Below are positions 7,456 to 15,708 of a stretch of DNA of 33,498 nt, piece after piece. The notes under the pieces are model-generated. The model was not told the DNA's origin. It saw only the letters and a program-made list of their open reading frames with translations, and did not search any database. A program made the position numbers and the translations under genes. This stretch comes from Gammaproteobacteria bacterium (lineage in GTDB: Bacteria; Pseudomonadota; Gammaproteobacteria; Chromatiales; Chromatiaceae), in contig JAABTK010000054.1 of NCBI GenBank assembly GCA_011389885.1, positions 1 through 33,498 on the forward strand. Reading direction: 5' to 3'. How positions within the stretch are numbered: the stretch's first letter is position 1; each line of letters opens with the position of its first letter.

Positions 7456-7799
7456 GGCTTTTTTCCTTCTTGCAGTTAAAGTTAGATTCCTGTGTATCAC
7501 TATCTGGAACCTGCTTCGGTGCGCTAGCGAACACTCGCCAGGCAATCTCGGCGGCTAAGGATTCGACAAGCCGTTTGAGCGCCGGAAAGACCCAAGCTGG
7601 AGAGGCGAGAGAAGGTCGGCAAACCCAATCCTCGCCGCGTCCTCCGCGTTCCCAGAGGCCGTTGTCTGCGGGATTTTCGCGCGCCTGCACTTGACTGGAG
7701 TACACGCCTTGGCGTGTCAGCGTCGTATGCGCGGGCATGACAGGCCGTCAGCCCTCGCGCTATGATCCGGGTTCTTCAATTCTGCAAGGGAGCGCGAAC
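7456..7799. other. Intergenic stretch with repeat copy 3
   Basis: This gap between the divergent microprotein and DUF3592 genes contains the third plus-oriented copy of the dispersed repeat (7619-7672: ggcaaaccc, CTCGCCGCG and CTCCGCG units, GCGTTCCCA, GGCCGTTGTCTGCGG). I see no further gene and no clear promoter pair. Confidence 0.5.
7619..7680 (+). repeat. Dispersed CTCYGCG-type repeat, copy 3
   Basis: It shares the A/C-rich lead, the CTCCGCG units, a GCGTTCC element and the (AG)GCCGTTGT segment with the copies at 335 and 800, and like copy 1 is preceded by a GCTGGAG phrase. It is shorter and diverged at the right end. Confidence 0.45.
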
Positions 7800-9149
7800 A
7801 TGCGCGATTCCAGGCATCGAAATCGAGGCGGGAGCCTGGCGGGGGTCCTGTTTGGTTTGGTCTTCTTTGGTATCGGGGTCGGTTTCTTCTTCTTTTTAAC
7901 CTTTCCGGGGTTGAGCCTGTGGTATCAGGCGCAAGGCTGGGAGGCGGCGGAGGCGCGGGTGATCGAGGCGGATCTCGACGTTTCCCGCTCGGACGATTCC
8001 ACCAGCTATCGGGCCGTCGGTCGTTATCGTTATCGCTACGCGGATCAGGCGTTCGAGTCGCAGCGTATCGGCCTGTTCGATGGCGCCGATGGTATCGGGA
8101 GCTGGCAGCAGGACACCGCCCGCCGCTTAGAGCGGGCCAAGGGCTCGGGGCAATCGGTGCGGGTTTGGGTGAACCCGCAGGATCCGCGGCAGGCCTTGTT
8201 TGAGCGGGAGATGCGCTGGGGCCATTTGGGCCTTCAGTCTATCTTCTCCGTGCTTTTCGGCGGCTTCGGTTTGGCGGCGATGCTCGGCTCGCTCCGCCGC
8301 AAGCGCGAGGCCGACGAACCCAGACCCCAGGGCGTGACCGTCGGGGATGCGGGGGCGATGCTTGGCGTTGGATCGGACGCGGAGCGGTCCGCCTCGGCGG
8401 GACCCGGCGACCCGTCGCCGGCCGCCTATCGGCGTTCCGAGATCCCGGGGCCGGCGGCGGACGGCGCGCCGCCGCCGATCCCGGAGGGCCGGCTGCAAAT
8501 CCGGCGCCAGCTCGCCGAGCTGGAGTTCTATCACCCCTATGGCCGCAACCTGGGCGTTGGCAGCGGGCTGTTGCTCTTCGGGGCCGTCTTCTTCGGTGCG
8601 GGCTGGTTCATGGGGCTTCAGGGCGCCCCGTCGGTGATGGCGCTGATCTTCGGGGCCATCGGCGCCCTGGTGATGCTGATCGGGCTCTATTTGCCATTGA
8701 ACAGCCTGCGGGTTCGGGTGGGGCCTGGGGGGGTGGAGGTGCGGCGCCGGGTCCTTGGCCTGGGCGGGGTGAGGCAGGTGCGGCCCGGCGAGGTGCGCCG
8801 GGTGGCGAAGAAGGTCAGTTCGCAGACCTCGCAAGGCAATAAGACTACGGTGTATTACAAGGTGGGAGCGGAAACCGCTCAGGGCCAGACCCTGACTGTG
8901 GCCGAGGGGCTGGACAGCGCCGCCGCGGCGGACTATGTGGGCGACCTGGCGCGGCAGGCCCTAGGCGGCGTGGCGGGGCCGGATGAGGGCGCCGCGGCGG
9001 CCCGGCCCGAGATCCCGCCCCTGGTGAGGGCGCTGCTGGATCGCTCGAATCCGGCGCACAAAAAGCTCAAGCGGGTGATGAACCTGATCGTGTTCGCGCT
9101 CATCGTGGCCTTCTTCTGGGGGCCGATTAGCGCCTTTTTGCTGAAGTGA
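7800..9149 (+). CDS. DUF3592-type membrane protein
   Basis: A 449-residue inner-membrane protein. A first hydrophobic segment lies at about 13-38 (GVLFGLVFFGIGVGFFFFL). A DUF3592-like extracytoplasmic beta-domain follows (about 50-140; EARVIEADLDVS ... YRYADQAFES ... VRVWVNPQDPRQALF), then a second segment near 147-165. After a Pro/Gly-rich linker come two more helices (about 255-300), a second beta-rich part (RVRVGPGGVEVRRRVLGLGG) and a final C-terminal helix. The NPxDP signature is typical of DUF3592 proteins; the role is unknown. The ATG at 7800 is supported by AAGGGAG eight bases upstream; an in-frame start 63 nt earlier lacks this. The 3' end overlaps convergent rsmG by 23 nt. Confidence 0.75.
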   Translation: MRDSRHRNRGGSLAGVLFGLVFFGIGVGFFFFLTFPGLSLWYQAQGWEAAEARVIEADLDVSRSDDSTSYRAVGRYRYRYADQAFESQRIGLFDGADGIGSWQQDTARRLERAKGSGQSVRVWVNPQDPRQALFEREMRWGHLGLQSIFSVLFGGFGLAAMLGSLRRKREADEPRPQGVTVGDAGAMLGVGSDAERSASAGPGDPSPAAYRRSEIPGPAADGAPPPIPEGRLQIRRQLAELEFYHPYGRNLGVGSGLLLFGAVFFGAGWFMGLQGAPSVMALIFGAIGALVMLIGLYLPLNSLRVRVGPGGVEVRRRVLGLGGVRQVRPGEVRRVAKKVSSQTSQGNKTTVYYKVGAETAQGQTLTVAEGLDSAAAADYVGDLARQALGGVAGPDEGAAAARPEIPPLVRALLDRSNPAHKKLKRVMNLIVFALIVAFFWGPISAFLLK

Positions 9150-9792
9150 CTTCGGGGCGCAGCAGCAGCGCGTGCCGCTGGGCGTCCACGCCGGGCACCC
9201 GCAACGGCTCGCAGCGGGTGGCGACCCCCGCGGCCTCCAACTGTTCGATTTCCGCCGCGGGGATCCCGCCCTTCATGGCCAGGATCAGGCCGCCGGGGGC
9301 CAGATGCGGCGCGCACAGCGCCAGGATTCGGGGCAGGGCGGTGAAGGCGCGGGAGGTGATGGTCTGAAAGGCGGCCTGCGGCCGGTAGCCCTCTAACCGC
9401 GCCTGCACCACGGTTACGTTTTCAAGCCCCAGCTCCCAGGCCGCCTGCTGCACGAAACGGGTCTTCTTGCCGTTGGCGTCGAGCAGGGTGAGTGCCAGAT
9501 CCGGGCGGGCGATGGCCAGCGGGATCCCGGGCAGGCCGGCCCCGGTGCCCACGTCCAACACCGCCGGGCCTTCCAGGAAGGGCAAGATGGAGAGGGCGTC
9601 GAGCAGGTGCAGCGGGACCATCTCCCGCGGATCGCGGATGGCGGTGAGGTTGTAGGCCTGGTTCCATTTGTGCAGCAGGGCCAAGAAGCGGATTAGCGCG
9701 GCATGCTGCCCGGCATCCAATTCGATGGCCAGGCGTGGCAGGCCGTCGGCCAGCTGCTCGCCCCACAGCGCCTCATGCCCCGCGGGGTTCAT
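9127..9792 (-). CDS. rsmG: 16S rRNA (guanine527-N7)-methyltransferase RsmG
   Basis: A 221-residue SAM-dependent methyltransferase that makes m7G527 in 16S rRNA, the modification whose loss gives low-level streptomycin resistance. The family opening ([21 protein letters not shown]) is followed by the SAM-binding loop [20 protein letters not shown], then [12 protein letters not shown] and the ITSRAF segment. Length is normal. Its ATG overlaps the mnmG stop (ATGA), the usual mnmG-rsmG arrangement, so the two are translationally coupled. Confidence 0.95.
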   Translation of the reverse strand: MNPAGHEALWGEQLADGLPRLAIELDAGQHAALIRFLALLHKWNQAYNLTAIRDPREMVPLHLLDALSILPFLEGPAVLDVGTGAGLPGIPLAIARPDLALTLLDANGKKTRFVQQAAWELGLENVTVVQARLEGYRPQAAFQTITSRAFTALPRILALCAPHLAPGGLILAMKGGIPAAEIEQLEAAGVATRCEPLRVPGVDAQRHALLLRPEVTSAKRR

Positions 9793-11666
9793 AGCGCCGA
9801 ATCTCGCTTTAGGTGAATCAATAGCAGGGAGATGGCCGCCGGGGTGACGCCCGGGATGCGTCCGGCCTGGCCGATGGTGGCCGGCCGCGTCCGTATCAGC
9901 TTCTCACGCACCTCGGCGGACAGGCCGCGCACCTTTTGGTAGTCGAATCCGTCGGGCAGCTTCAGCGCCTCGTGGGTCCGGGCGCGCTCGATTTCGTCCC
10001 GTTGGCGGTCGATGTAACCGGCATAGCGGGCCTGGATCTCCAACTGCTCCCGCACCTGCGGCTGTCCCACGCCGGGGCCGATCGCGGGCAGTTGCATCAG
10101 GCCCGCATAGTCCACCTCGGGCCGTTGCAGCAGATCCAAGGCCCGCACCGCCTTGGAGATCGAGGCCCCCATGCGCGCCTGGGCCTGCTCCGCCGCGGGA
10201 CTGCCGGGGCGGATCCAAAGCCCCCGCAGGCGTTGCCGCTCCTGCTCCAGCAGCTCCCGCTTGCGCTCGAAGAAGGCCCAGCGCGCGTCGTCCACCAGCC
10301 CCAGGCGGCGGCCGCTCTCGGTCAGGCGCAGGTCGGCGTTATCCTCGCGCAGCAGCAGGCGGTATTCGGCGCGGCTGGTGAACATGCGGTAGGGCTCGTC
10401 GGCGCCGCGGGTGATCAGGTCGTCCGCCAGCACCCCGAGGTAGGCCTCGTCCCGCCGCGGCCACCAGGGTTCCAGCTCGCGCACCTGGAGCACCGCATTC
10501 AATCCGGCCAACAGGCCTTGGGCCGCGGCCTCTTCGTAGCCGGTGGTGCCGTTGATTTGGCCGGCGAAGTAGAGGCCGCGAATGAGGCGGGTCTCCAGGC
10601 TGGGCCTGAGGTCGCGCGGATCGAAAAAGTCGTACTCAATGGCATAGCCCGGGCGGGTGATATGGGCGTTCTCCAGGCCCTTCATGGAGCGCACCAGCTC
10701 CAGTTGCACGTCGAAGGGCAGGGAGGTGGAGATGCCGTTGGGGTAGACCTCGTGGGTGTCCAGCCCCTCGGGCTCGATAAAGATTTGGTGCGAGTCCTTG
10801 TCCGCAAAGCGCACCACCTTGTCCTCAATGGAGGGGCAGTAGCGCGGGCCGATGCCCTCGATCACCCCGGTGTACATCGGCGAGCGGGCCATGCCGCCGC
10901 GAATGATCTCGTGGGTGCCGGCGTTGGTGTGGGTGATATGGCAGCTCACCTGCGGCGGGTGTTCCTCGGGCCGGCCGAGGAAGGAGAACACCGGGGCGGG
11001 GGCGTCCCCGGGCTGCTCCTGGAGGTCCGCGTAGTCGATGCTGCGGCCGTCGATGCGCGGCGGGGTGCCGGTCTTGAGTCGCTCCACCCGCAACGCCAGC
11101 TCCCGCAGGCGGGCCGATAGCGCATTGGCCGGCGGATCCCCGGCGCGCCCGCCAGCGTAATTGGCGAGCCCGATATGCATGCGCCCGCCGAGGAAGGTGC
11201 CAGTGGTCAGCACCACCGCGCGGGCGCGAAATTGCAGGCCCATTTGGGTGACTGCGCCGGTGACCTGCTCGCCTTCTATCAGCAGGTCGTCCGCCGCCTG
11301 CTGGAAGATATCCAGGTGCGGCTGGTTCTCCAGCGCATGCCGCACCGCGGCCTTGTAGCGCATCCGATCCGCCTGCGCGCGCGTGGCCCTGACCGCCGGG
11401 CCCTTGCGCGAATTGAGGATGCGAAACTGGATCCCGCCGCGATCCGCGGCCCGCCCCATCAGGCCGCCCAGGGCATCCACCTCCTTCACCAAATGCCCCT
11501 TGCCGATGCCGCCGATGGCCGGATTGCAGCTCATCTGCCCCAGGGTCTCGATGTTGTGGGTCAGCAGCAGGGTGCGCGCGCCCATGCGGGCCGCCGCCAG
11601 CGCCGCCTCGGTCCCGGCGTGACCGCCGCCGATGATGATGACCTCATAGGCTTGGGGATGGAGCAT
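9789..11666 (-). CDS. mnmG: tRNA modification enzyme MnmG (GidA)
   Basis: A 625-residue FAD-dependent subunit of the MnmE-MnmG complex, which places the (carboxymethyl)aminomethyl group on U34 of certain tRNAs. The N-terminal dinucleotide-binding motif [20 protein letters not shown] is at about 10-30. Family segments follow: [47 protein letters not shown] and, in the C-terminal half, [20 protein letters not shown] chose the ATG at 11666 ([15 protein letters not shown]) with AGGTG upstream; the longer upstream frame is not family-like. Length matches the family. Confidence 0.96.
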   Translation of the reverse strand: MLHPQAYEVIIIGGGHAGTEAALAAARMGARTLLLTHNIETLGQMSCNPAIGGIGKGHLVKEVDALGGLMGRAADRGGIQFRILNSRKGPAVRATRAQADRMRYKAAVRHALENQPHLDIFQQAADDLLIEGEQVTGAVTQMGLQFRARAVVLTTGTFLGGRMHIGLANYAGGRAGDPPANALSARLRELALRVERLKTGTPPRIDGRSIDYADLQEQPGDAPAPVFSFLGRPEEHPPQVSCHITHTNAGTHEIIRGGMARSPMYTGVIEGIGPRYCPSIEDKVVRFADKDSHQIFIEPEGLDTHEVYPNGISTSLPFDVQLELVRSMKGLENAHITRPGYAIEYDFFDPRDLRPSLETRLIRGLYFAGQINGTTGYEEAAAQGLLAGLNAVLQVRELEPWWPRRDEAYLGVLADDLITRGADEPYRMFTSRAEYRLLLREDNADLRLTESGRRLGLVDDARWAFFERKRELLEQERQRLRGLWIRPGSPAAEQAQARMGASISKAVRALDLLQRPEVDYAGLMQLPAIGPGVGQPQVREQLEIQARYAGYIDRQRDEIERARTHEALKLPDGFDYQKVRGLSAEVREKLIRTRPATIGQAGRIPGVTPAAISLLLIHLKRDSAL

Positions 11667-11797
11667 GGTTGCACCTAATAAAGGTTGAAGGGTTCCAGGG
11701 GGCCGCGAAAACGCGGCCATTCTAACCGATCGAACCCGCATGCGGGCGGCCCGGTGAGCGCGCGGGGCGCAAGCGCGCAACAAACTCAGAAAAACAG

Positions 11798-11829
11798 TTG
11801 ACAGTGAAATTCTAATATACGAATATAGT
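11798..11829 (+). promoter_or_regulatory. Candidate promoter of the small RNA
   Basis: A perfect TTGACA (11798-11803) precedes an AT-rich stretch ending in TATAGT (11824-11829). The spacer to TATAGT is 20 nt, longer than ideal; AATATA at 11822 would give 18. Either way transcription would begin at about 11834-11837, just before the first hairpin of the candidate RNA. Confidence 0.5.
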
Positions 11830-11835
11830 AACCGT

Positions 11836-11919
11836 AGGCTGGCTACCAAGCGTAGCCAGATCCTTCATCCTCCTTTGGTGGTTTATTCGGCGCAACGCCC
11901 CCCGTTGCGCCTTTTTTTT
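11836..11919 (+). ncRNA. Candidate small RNA with anti-SD loop
   Basis: About 84 nt between a promoter-like sequence and a strong terminator, in the divergent gap of mnmG and rplM, with no reading frame. Hairpin 1 (11839-11859) pairs CTGGCTA with TAGCCAG around a 7-nt loop. Hairpin 2 (11865-11881) pairs TCATC with GGTGG (two G-U pairs) and shows CTCCTTT in its loop, similar to the anti-Shine-Dalgarno end of 16S rRNA. Hairpin 3 is the terminator, with a five-C loop. This layout is typical of base-pairing regulatory RNAs that block ribosome binding sites. rplM has its own promoter downstream, so this is not simply the rplM leader. I do not recognise a named family. Confidence 0.55.
11889..11919 (+). 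terminator. Strong Rho-independent terminator
   Basis: GGCGCAACG pairs perfectly with CGTTGCGCC (9 bp) around a CCCCC loop and is followed directly by eight Ts. It is oriented rightward and no protein gene lies upstream on this strand, so it must end a short non-coding transcript (or an attenuated leader of rplM). Confidence 0.85.
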
Positions 11920-11951
11920 GCCCGTTCAGGTGCTAGGCCGCATCTTGGGGG

Positions 11952-11980
11952 TTGCGTATGTCCTTCTGCGCCTGTATAAT
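11952..11980 (+). promoter_or_regulatory. Promoter of rplM-rpsI
   Basis: TTGCGT (11952-11957), a 17-nt spacer and a perfect TATAAT (11975-11980) form a sigma-70-type promoter. Transcription would start near 11987, leaving a leader of about 40 nt before the rplM start. Confidence 0.7.
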
Positions 11981-12024
11981 TCTCGCTCTTTATTTCAAGG
12001 GTTTGATCTCCCGGAGTGAGCTAG

Positions 12025-12453
12025 ATGACGACTGTTAGCGCGAAACCCGCGGAAGTGCGCCGCGACTGGTATCTGGTAGACGCCACCGACAAGACCCTCG
12101 GTCGGCTGTCCACGGAAATTGCCCGGCGCCTGCGCGGCAAGCACAAGCCCGAATACACTCCTCATGTAGACACCGGCGACTACATCGTGGTGGTCAACTG
12201 CGAAAAGATCCGGGTGACAGGCAACAAGATGCAGGACAAGATGTACCATCATCACACCGGGTACATCGGCAACCTCAAGTCGATCAGCCTGGAGAAGCAG
12301 TTGCAAAAGGCCCCCCAGCGCGTGATCGAGCACGCAGTGAGAGGCATGCTGCCGAAGAACAAGCTCGGCCGCGCCATGTTCAAGAAACTGCGCGTATACG
12401 CCGGCGTCGAGCACGGCCACGAGGCCCAGCAGCCCAAGCCGCTGGAAGTCTGA
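12025..12453 (+). CDS. rplM: 50S ribosomal protein L13
   Basis: A 142-residue early-assembly protein of the large subunit. Family segments are all present: [22 protein letters not shown] near the N-terminus, [22 protein letters not shown], the [10 protein letters not shown] segment and the closing [21 protein letters not shown] with an Ala/Gly/His-rich tail. GGAG lies eight bases before the ATG. It is followed by rpsI after 35 nt, the universal L13-S9 pair. Confidence 0.98.
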   Translation: MTTVSAKPAEVRRDWYLVDATDKTLGRLSTEIARRLRGKHKPEYTPHVDTGDYIVVVNCEKIRVTGNKMQDKMYHHHTGYIGNLKSISLEKQLQKAPQRVIEHAVRGMLPKNKLGRAMFKKLRVYAGVEHGHEAQQPKPLEV

Positions 12454-12488
12454 ACCGCAAATCGCATAACGTATTCGGAACGAATAAA

Positions 12489-12881
12489 ATGGCAGAGACC
12501 CGCACTTACGCAACCGGACGCCGGAAAAGCTCCGCAGCCCGCGTCTTCCTGACCCCCGGCAGCGGCGCGATCACCGTGAACGAGCGCCCGCTAGACGAGT
12601 ACTTCGGCCGCGAGACCGCCCGCATGGTGGTGCGCCAGCCGCTGGAAAAGTCGGAGCTGATCGACAAGGTGGACATTAAGGTCACCGTGGCCGGCGGCGG
12701 CAATACCGGCCAGGCCGGCGCCATCCGCCACGGCATCGCCCGCGCGCTGGTGGAGTACGACGAGGAGCTGCGCTCGCCGATGCGCCGCGCCGGCTTCCTG
12801 ACCCGCGACGCCCGCGCCGTGGAGCGTAAGAAGGTCGGTCTGCACAAGGCCCGCAAGCGTCCGCAGTACTCCAAGCGCTGA
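12489..12881 (+). CDS. rpsI: 30S ribosomal protein S9
   Basis: A 130-residue small-subunit protein whose C-terminal tail reaches the P-site tRNA. It opens with [16 protein letters not shown], continues with the [37 protein letters not shown] region and ends in the basic tail RKRPQYSKR, whose final Lys-Arg contacts tRNA. It is co-transcribed with rplM. Confidence 0.98.
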   Translation: MAETRTYATGRRKSSAARVFLTPGSGAITVNERPLDEYFGRETARMVVRQPLEKSELIDKVDIKVTVAGGGNTGQAGAIRHGIARALVEYDEELRSPMRRAGFLTRDARAVERKKVGLHKARKRPQYSKR

Positions 12882-12888
12882 TCCTGCG

Positions 12889-12908
12889 GCCCGCCTTTCG
12901 CGGCGGGC
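12889..12908 (+). terminator. Weak hairpin after rpsI
   Basis: GCCCGCC and GGCGGGC (7 bp) with a 6-nt loop start eight bases after the rpsI stop. Only TT follows, so this may stabilise the mRNA 3' end or slow polymerase rather than terminate fully. Confidence 0.35.
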
Positions 12909-12997
12909 TTGCGGCGACAAGCAACCGAAGGCCGGGTACGCGCCGTCGTTCGCCGCACCCAGGCCCCAACCCCCTCAACCGGGGGCGGACCTGTATT

Positions 12998-13071
12998 TGG
13001 GGACTCGTCTAATGGTAGGACACCGGACTCTGACTCCGTATGTCGAGGTTCGAATCCTCGGTCCCCAGCCA
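12998..13071 (+). tRNA. tRNA-Gln (anticodon CUG)
   Basis: A 74-nt cloverleaf. The acceptor stem TGGGGAC pairs with GTCCCCA (the first U-A pair is typical of tRNA-Gln), and G73 and CCA are encoded. The anticodon loop CTCTGAC has CUG at 13030-13032. The T-arm is CGAGG-TTCGAAT-CCTCG. One pair at the top of the anticodon stem is a C-U mismatch (13023/13039). A terminator follows after a few bases, so it is probably a separate short transcript or the tail of the rpsI unit. Confidence 0.97.
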
Positions 13072-13076
13072 TTGCA

Positions 13077-13101
13077 AAGGCCCGCACCGCGGGCCTTTTT
13101 A
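13077..13101 (+). terminator. Rho-independent terminator after tRNA-Gln
   Basis: AAGGCCCGC and GCGGGCCTT (9 bp) enclose a 3-4-nt loop and run into TTTTTATTT. It ends the tRNA transcript just ahead of mutY. Confidence 0.8.
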
Positions 13102-13121
13102 TTTGCTCTCGCTTGAGCCGC

Positions 13122-14228
13122 ATGCCGGAATCCTCCCTCGCCGCCGATCTGTTGACCTGGTTCGACCGCCACGGGCGTCACGACCTGCCCTGGCAGCGAG
13201 ACGCCACGCCGTATCGGGTCTGGGTCTCCGAGGTCATGCTCCAGCAGACCCGAGTGGAAAAGGTCGTTGCCTACTTTCAGCGCTTTATGCACGGCCTCCC
13301 TGAGCTTGCGGATTTGGCCGCCGCCGACCTCGATCGCGTGCTGGCGCTGTGGTCCGGACTCGGCTACTACGCCCGGGCGCGCCACCTGCATCGCGCCGCC
13401 GAGCTGGTGATGCAGCGACACGCCGGCGTCGTGCCCGCGGACTTGGCGGCGCTGCAAGCGCTCCCGGGGATCGGCCGCTCCACCGCCGGGGCGATTCTGT
13501 CCCTGGGGTGCGGCAGGCCTTATCCGATCCTCGACGGCAATGTGAAGCGGGTCTTCGCGCGGGTGTTCGCCGTCGAAGGGTGGCCCGGAAGGTCTGCGGT
13601 GCAGCGCACGCTCTGGGGCCACGCCGAGGCGCAACTCGCCCGCCGTCGCCCCGGGGACTACAACCAGGCGCTAATGGACCTGGGGGCCTCGGTGTGCAGT
13701 CGGCGTAAACCGGACTGCCCCGCCTGCCCGCTGAAGGCCCGCTGCCAGGCCTGTCAGGACGGCGAGCCGGAGGCCTATCCGGCGCCCGCCCCGCGTGTGC
13801 GCATGCCGCTAAAGAGCGCCCAGGTGCTGCTGATCCGCGATGCCCGTGGCCGGGTGCTGTTGCAGCGCCGCCCGCCGGCGGGGGTTTGGGGCGGGCTTTG
13901 GAGTCTGCCGGAGGCCCCGGCCGACGCCGACCCCGCGCCCTGGGCGCTTGAAAACCTGGGGCTGGAAACCCAGTTTGAATGGGCGTGGGCGTCGTTTCGG
14001 CATACCTTTTCCCACTACCACTACGACATGCGGCCGGTGGTGTTGCGGCTGCTTGAACCCGGCGGCGGCGGGCTGCGCGAATCCGCGGATTGGGCCTGGC
14101 GGACGCCGCACGCCCCGCCGAACCTCGGCATCCCCGCCCCCGTGTCTCGGCTGTTGCACGGCCTTGGCCGGCACAACCCAGGAGCAGATCGAAATGACCC
14201 GAATGGTGCAGTGCGCAAAACTGAATAA
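13122..14228 (+). CDS. mutY: A/G-specific adenine DNA glycosylase MutY
   Basis: A 368-residue glycosylase that removes adenine mispaired with 8-oxoguanine. Catalytic Glu37 is in SEVMLQQT and Asp138 in LDGN. The helix-hairpin-helix is [10 protein letters not shown] (114-123). Cys192, Cys199, Cys202 and Cys208 (C-X6-C-X2-C-X5-C) bind the [4Fe-4S] cluster. The C-terminal NUDIX-like domain begins near 220 and includes [10 protein letters not shown], which recognises oxoG. I chose the ATG at 13122; the frame stays open further upstream but runs through the tRNA and terminator. The 3' end overlaps yggX by 35 nt. Confidence 0.96.
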   Translation: MPESSLAADLLTWFDRHGRHDLPWQRDATPYRVWVSEVMLQQTRVEKVVAYFQRFMHGLPELADLAAADLDRVLALWSGLGYYARARHLHRAAELVMQRHAGVVPADLAALQALPGIGRSTAGAILSLGCGRPYPILDGNVKRVFARVFAVEGWPGRSAVQRTLWGHAEAQLARRRPGDYNQALMDLGASVCSRRKPDCPACPLKARCQACQDGEPEAYPAPAPRVRMPLKSAQVLLIRDARGRVLLQRRPPAGVWGGLWSLPEAPADADPAPWALENLGLETQFEWAWASFRHTFSHYHYDMRPVVLRLLEPGGGGLRESADWAWRTPHAPPNLGIPAPVSRLLHGLGRHNPGADRNDPNGAVRKTE

Positions 14229-14463
14229 GGAGGCCGAGGGCCTCGAACGTCAACCCTATCCGGGGGAACTCGGCAAGCGGATCCTGGAGAACGTGTCCAA
14301 AGAGGCCTGGCAGCTTTGGCTCAAGCAGCAGACCATGCTGATCAACGAATATCGCTTAAACCCGATGGACCCCAAGTCCCGCGTCTACCTCGAAGAGCAG
14401 ATGGAAAGATTCTTCTTCGAAGGCGGCGGCGACACCCCGGAAGAATATCGGCCCCAAGGTTAA
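14194..14463 (+). CDS. yggX: Probable Fe(2+)-trafficking protein YggX
   Basis: An 89-residue protein of the YggX family, linked to iron handling and protection of iron-sulfur clusters from oxidation. It opens with [17 protein letters not shown], carrying the conserved cysteine. The helical core [48 protein letters not shown] is intact, apparently full length. It starts inside the 3' end of mutY in another frame, the standard mutY-yggX arrangement, so it depends on mutY translation and may help maintain the MutY cluster. Confidence 0.95.
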   Translation: MTRMVQCAKLNKEAEGLERQPYPGELGKRILENVSKEAWQLWLKQQTMLINEYRLNPMDPKSRVYLEEQMERFFFEGGGDTPEEYRPQG

Positions 14464-14487
14464 CCGGCGCTGGGCCGTAGGCGCGGC

Positions 14488-14516
14488 TTGACAGCCGCGC
14501 GGCGCGCTCCTAGCAT
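14488..14516 (+). promoter_or_regulatory. Promoter of ispB
   Basis: A perfect TTGACA (14488-14493), a 17-nt spacer and TAGCAT (14511-14516) form a good sigma-70-type promoter, placing the start near 14523 and a leader of about 34 nt before ispB. Confidence 0.65.
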
Positions 14517-14556
14517 GCCCGTTTCCCCGTTCTCCTGATCGCGACGAATTCATGTA

Positions 14557-15525
14557 ATGGAAATATCCGCCATCCGCAAGCTTATTGCGGACGACCTGCA
14601 GGCCAGTGACGCACTGATCCTGCATCGACTCCAGTCCGACGTCGCCCTGATCAACCAGATCGGCCATTACATCGTCAATAGCGGGGGTAAACGGCTGCGC
14701 CCGATGATCGTGCTGCTGGCGGCCCGTGCGCTGGGCTATCAGGGCAAGGACCATGTGGCGCTGGCGGCCATCATCGAATTCATTCACACCGCCACCCTGC
14801 TGCACGACGACGTGGTGGACGGCTCCCAGTTGCGGCGCAATCGGGAGACCGCGAATAACCTCTGGGGCAATGCCGCCAGCGTGCTGGTCGGGGACTTTCT
14901 GTATTCCCGCGCCTTCGAGATGATGGTGCAGGTGCAGCGGATGCGGGTGATGGACATTATGTCCCACGCCACCAATCGCATCGCCGAGGGCGAGGTGTTG
15001 CAGTTGCTCAACTGCCGCGACCCGGAGACCGATGAGGCCAAGTACCGCGAGGTGATCCTGCGCAAGACCGCCACCCTGTTCGAGGCCGGCGCCCGCCTAG
15101 GCGGGGTGATTTGCAACAGCTCCGAGGCGGAGGAGCAGGCCCTCGCCGCCTATGGGCGGCATTTGGGCACGGCCTTTCAAATGGTGGACGACTCCCTGGA
15201 CTACAGCGCCGCCGAGGCCGACATCGGCAAGAACTTGGGGGATGACCTAGCCGAGGGCAAGCCCACGCTGCCGCTGATTCGGGCGCTTGAGGTCGGCGAC
15301 GAGGCCGAGCGGGCGGTGATTCGCGGGGCGATTGAAAACGGCGGCCGCGAGTCCATCGGTTCCGTAATGGCGGCTATTGAATCCACCGGGGCCATCGCGT
15401 ATACTGCGCGGCTCGCGGAGGATGAGGCAGCGGCGGCCAAGGCGGCGCTCGAAGCCCTGCCGCCCTCGGCGTTCCGCACTGCACTGGCCGCCTTGGCCGA
15501 TTTTTCGGTCCAACGCAGCGGTTGA
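14557..15525 (+). CDS. ispB: Octaprenyl diphosphate synthase-like polyprenyl synthase
   Basis: A 322-residue trans-polyprenyl diphosphate synthase that makes the long isoprenoid side chain of ubiquinone or menaquinone. The first Asp-rich motif is DDVVD at 84-88 (LLHDDVVDGSQLRRN) and the second is DDSLD at 211-215. GGKRLRPM at about 43-50 binds diphosphate. The length and motif spacing fit IspB rather than the shorter IspA farnesyl synthases; the exact chain length cannot be read from sequence. The ribosome binding site is weak. tRNA-Pro begins nine bases after the stop, so the two are likely co-transcribed. Confidence 0.92.
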   Translation: MEISAIRKLIADDLQASDALILHRLQSDVALINQIGHYIVNSGGKRLRPMIVLLAARALGYQGKDHVALAAIIEFIHTATLLHDDVVDGSQLRRNRETANNLWGNAASVLVGDFLYSRAFEMMVQVQRMRVMDIMSHATNRIAEGEVLQLLNCRDPETDEAKYREVILRKTATLFEAGARLGGVICNSSEAEEQALAAYGRHLGTAFQMVDDSLDYSAAEADIGKNLGDDLAEGKPTLPLIRALEVGDEAERAVIRGAIENGGRESIGSVMAAIESTGAIAYTARLAEDEAAAAKAALEALPPSAFRTALAALADFSVQRSG

Positions 15526-15534
15526 AGCTGTTTA

Positions 15535-15611
15535 CGGGGTGTAGCTCAGCTTGGTAGAGCACTGCCTTCGGGAGGCAGGGGCCGGAGGTTCGAATCCTCT
15601 CACCCCGACCA
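15535..15611 (+). tRNA. tRNA-Pro (anticodon CGG)
   Basis: A 77-nt cloverleaf. The acceptor stem CGGGGTG pairs with CACCCCG, and A73 and CCA are encoded. The anticodon stem CTGCC/GGCAG carries the loop TTCGGGA with CGG at 15569-15571. The D-arm is GTAGCTCAGCTTGGTAGAGC and the T-arm GGAGG-TTCGAAT-CCTCT. The non-standard C1-G72 pair is typical of bacterial tRNA-Pro. It lies directly behind ispB with no terminator between. Confidence 0.97.
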
Positions 15612-15686
15612 AATTTCCCGCACTAATTCCCGCCCGACTCCTCCGGCATTTTTCCAGCGGCAAGCTCCGGCTTTCCGCCGGGCCTG

Positions 15687-15695
15687 TGTTACTAT
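15687..15695 (+). promoter_or_regulatory. Possible extended -10 element before the glycan/T2SS operon
   Basis: TGT-TACTAT matches an extended -10 (TGn followed by a TATAAT-like hexamer) with no evident -35. It lies only 14 nt before the first start codon and could give a very short leader. It is the best candidate I see for a promoter between tRNA-Pro and the sugar/T2SS genes. Confidence 0.25.
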
Positions 15696-15708
15696 TCACG
15701 GATTCCGC

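Noticed and set aside
12909-13121. In-frame upstream extension of mutY
   Set aside because: It runs through a tRNA-Gln gene and its terminator. The ATG at 13122 gives a normal MutY N-terminus.
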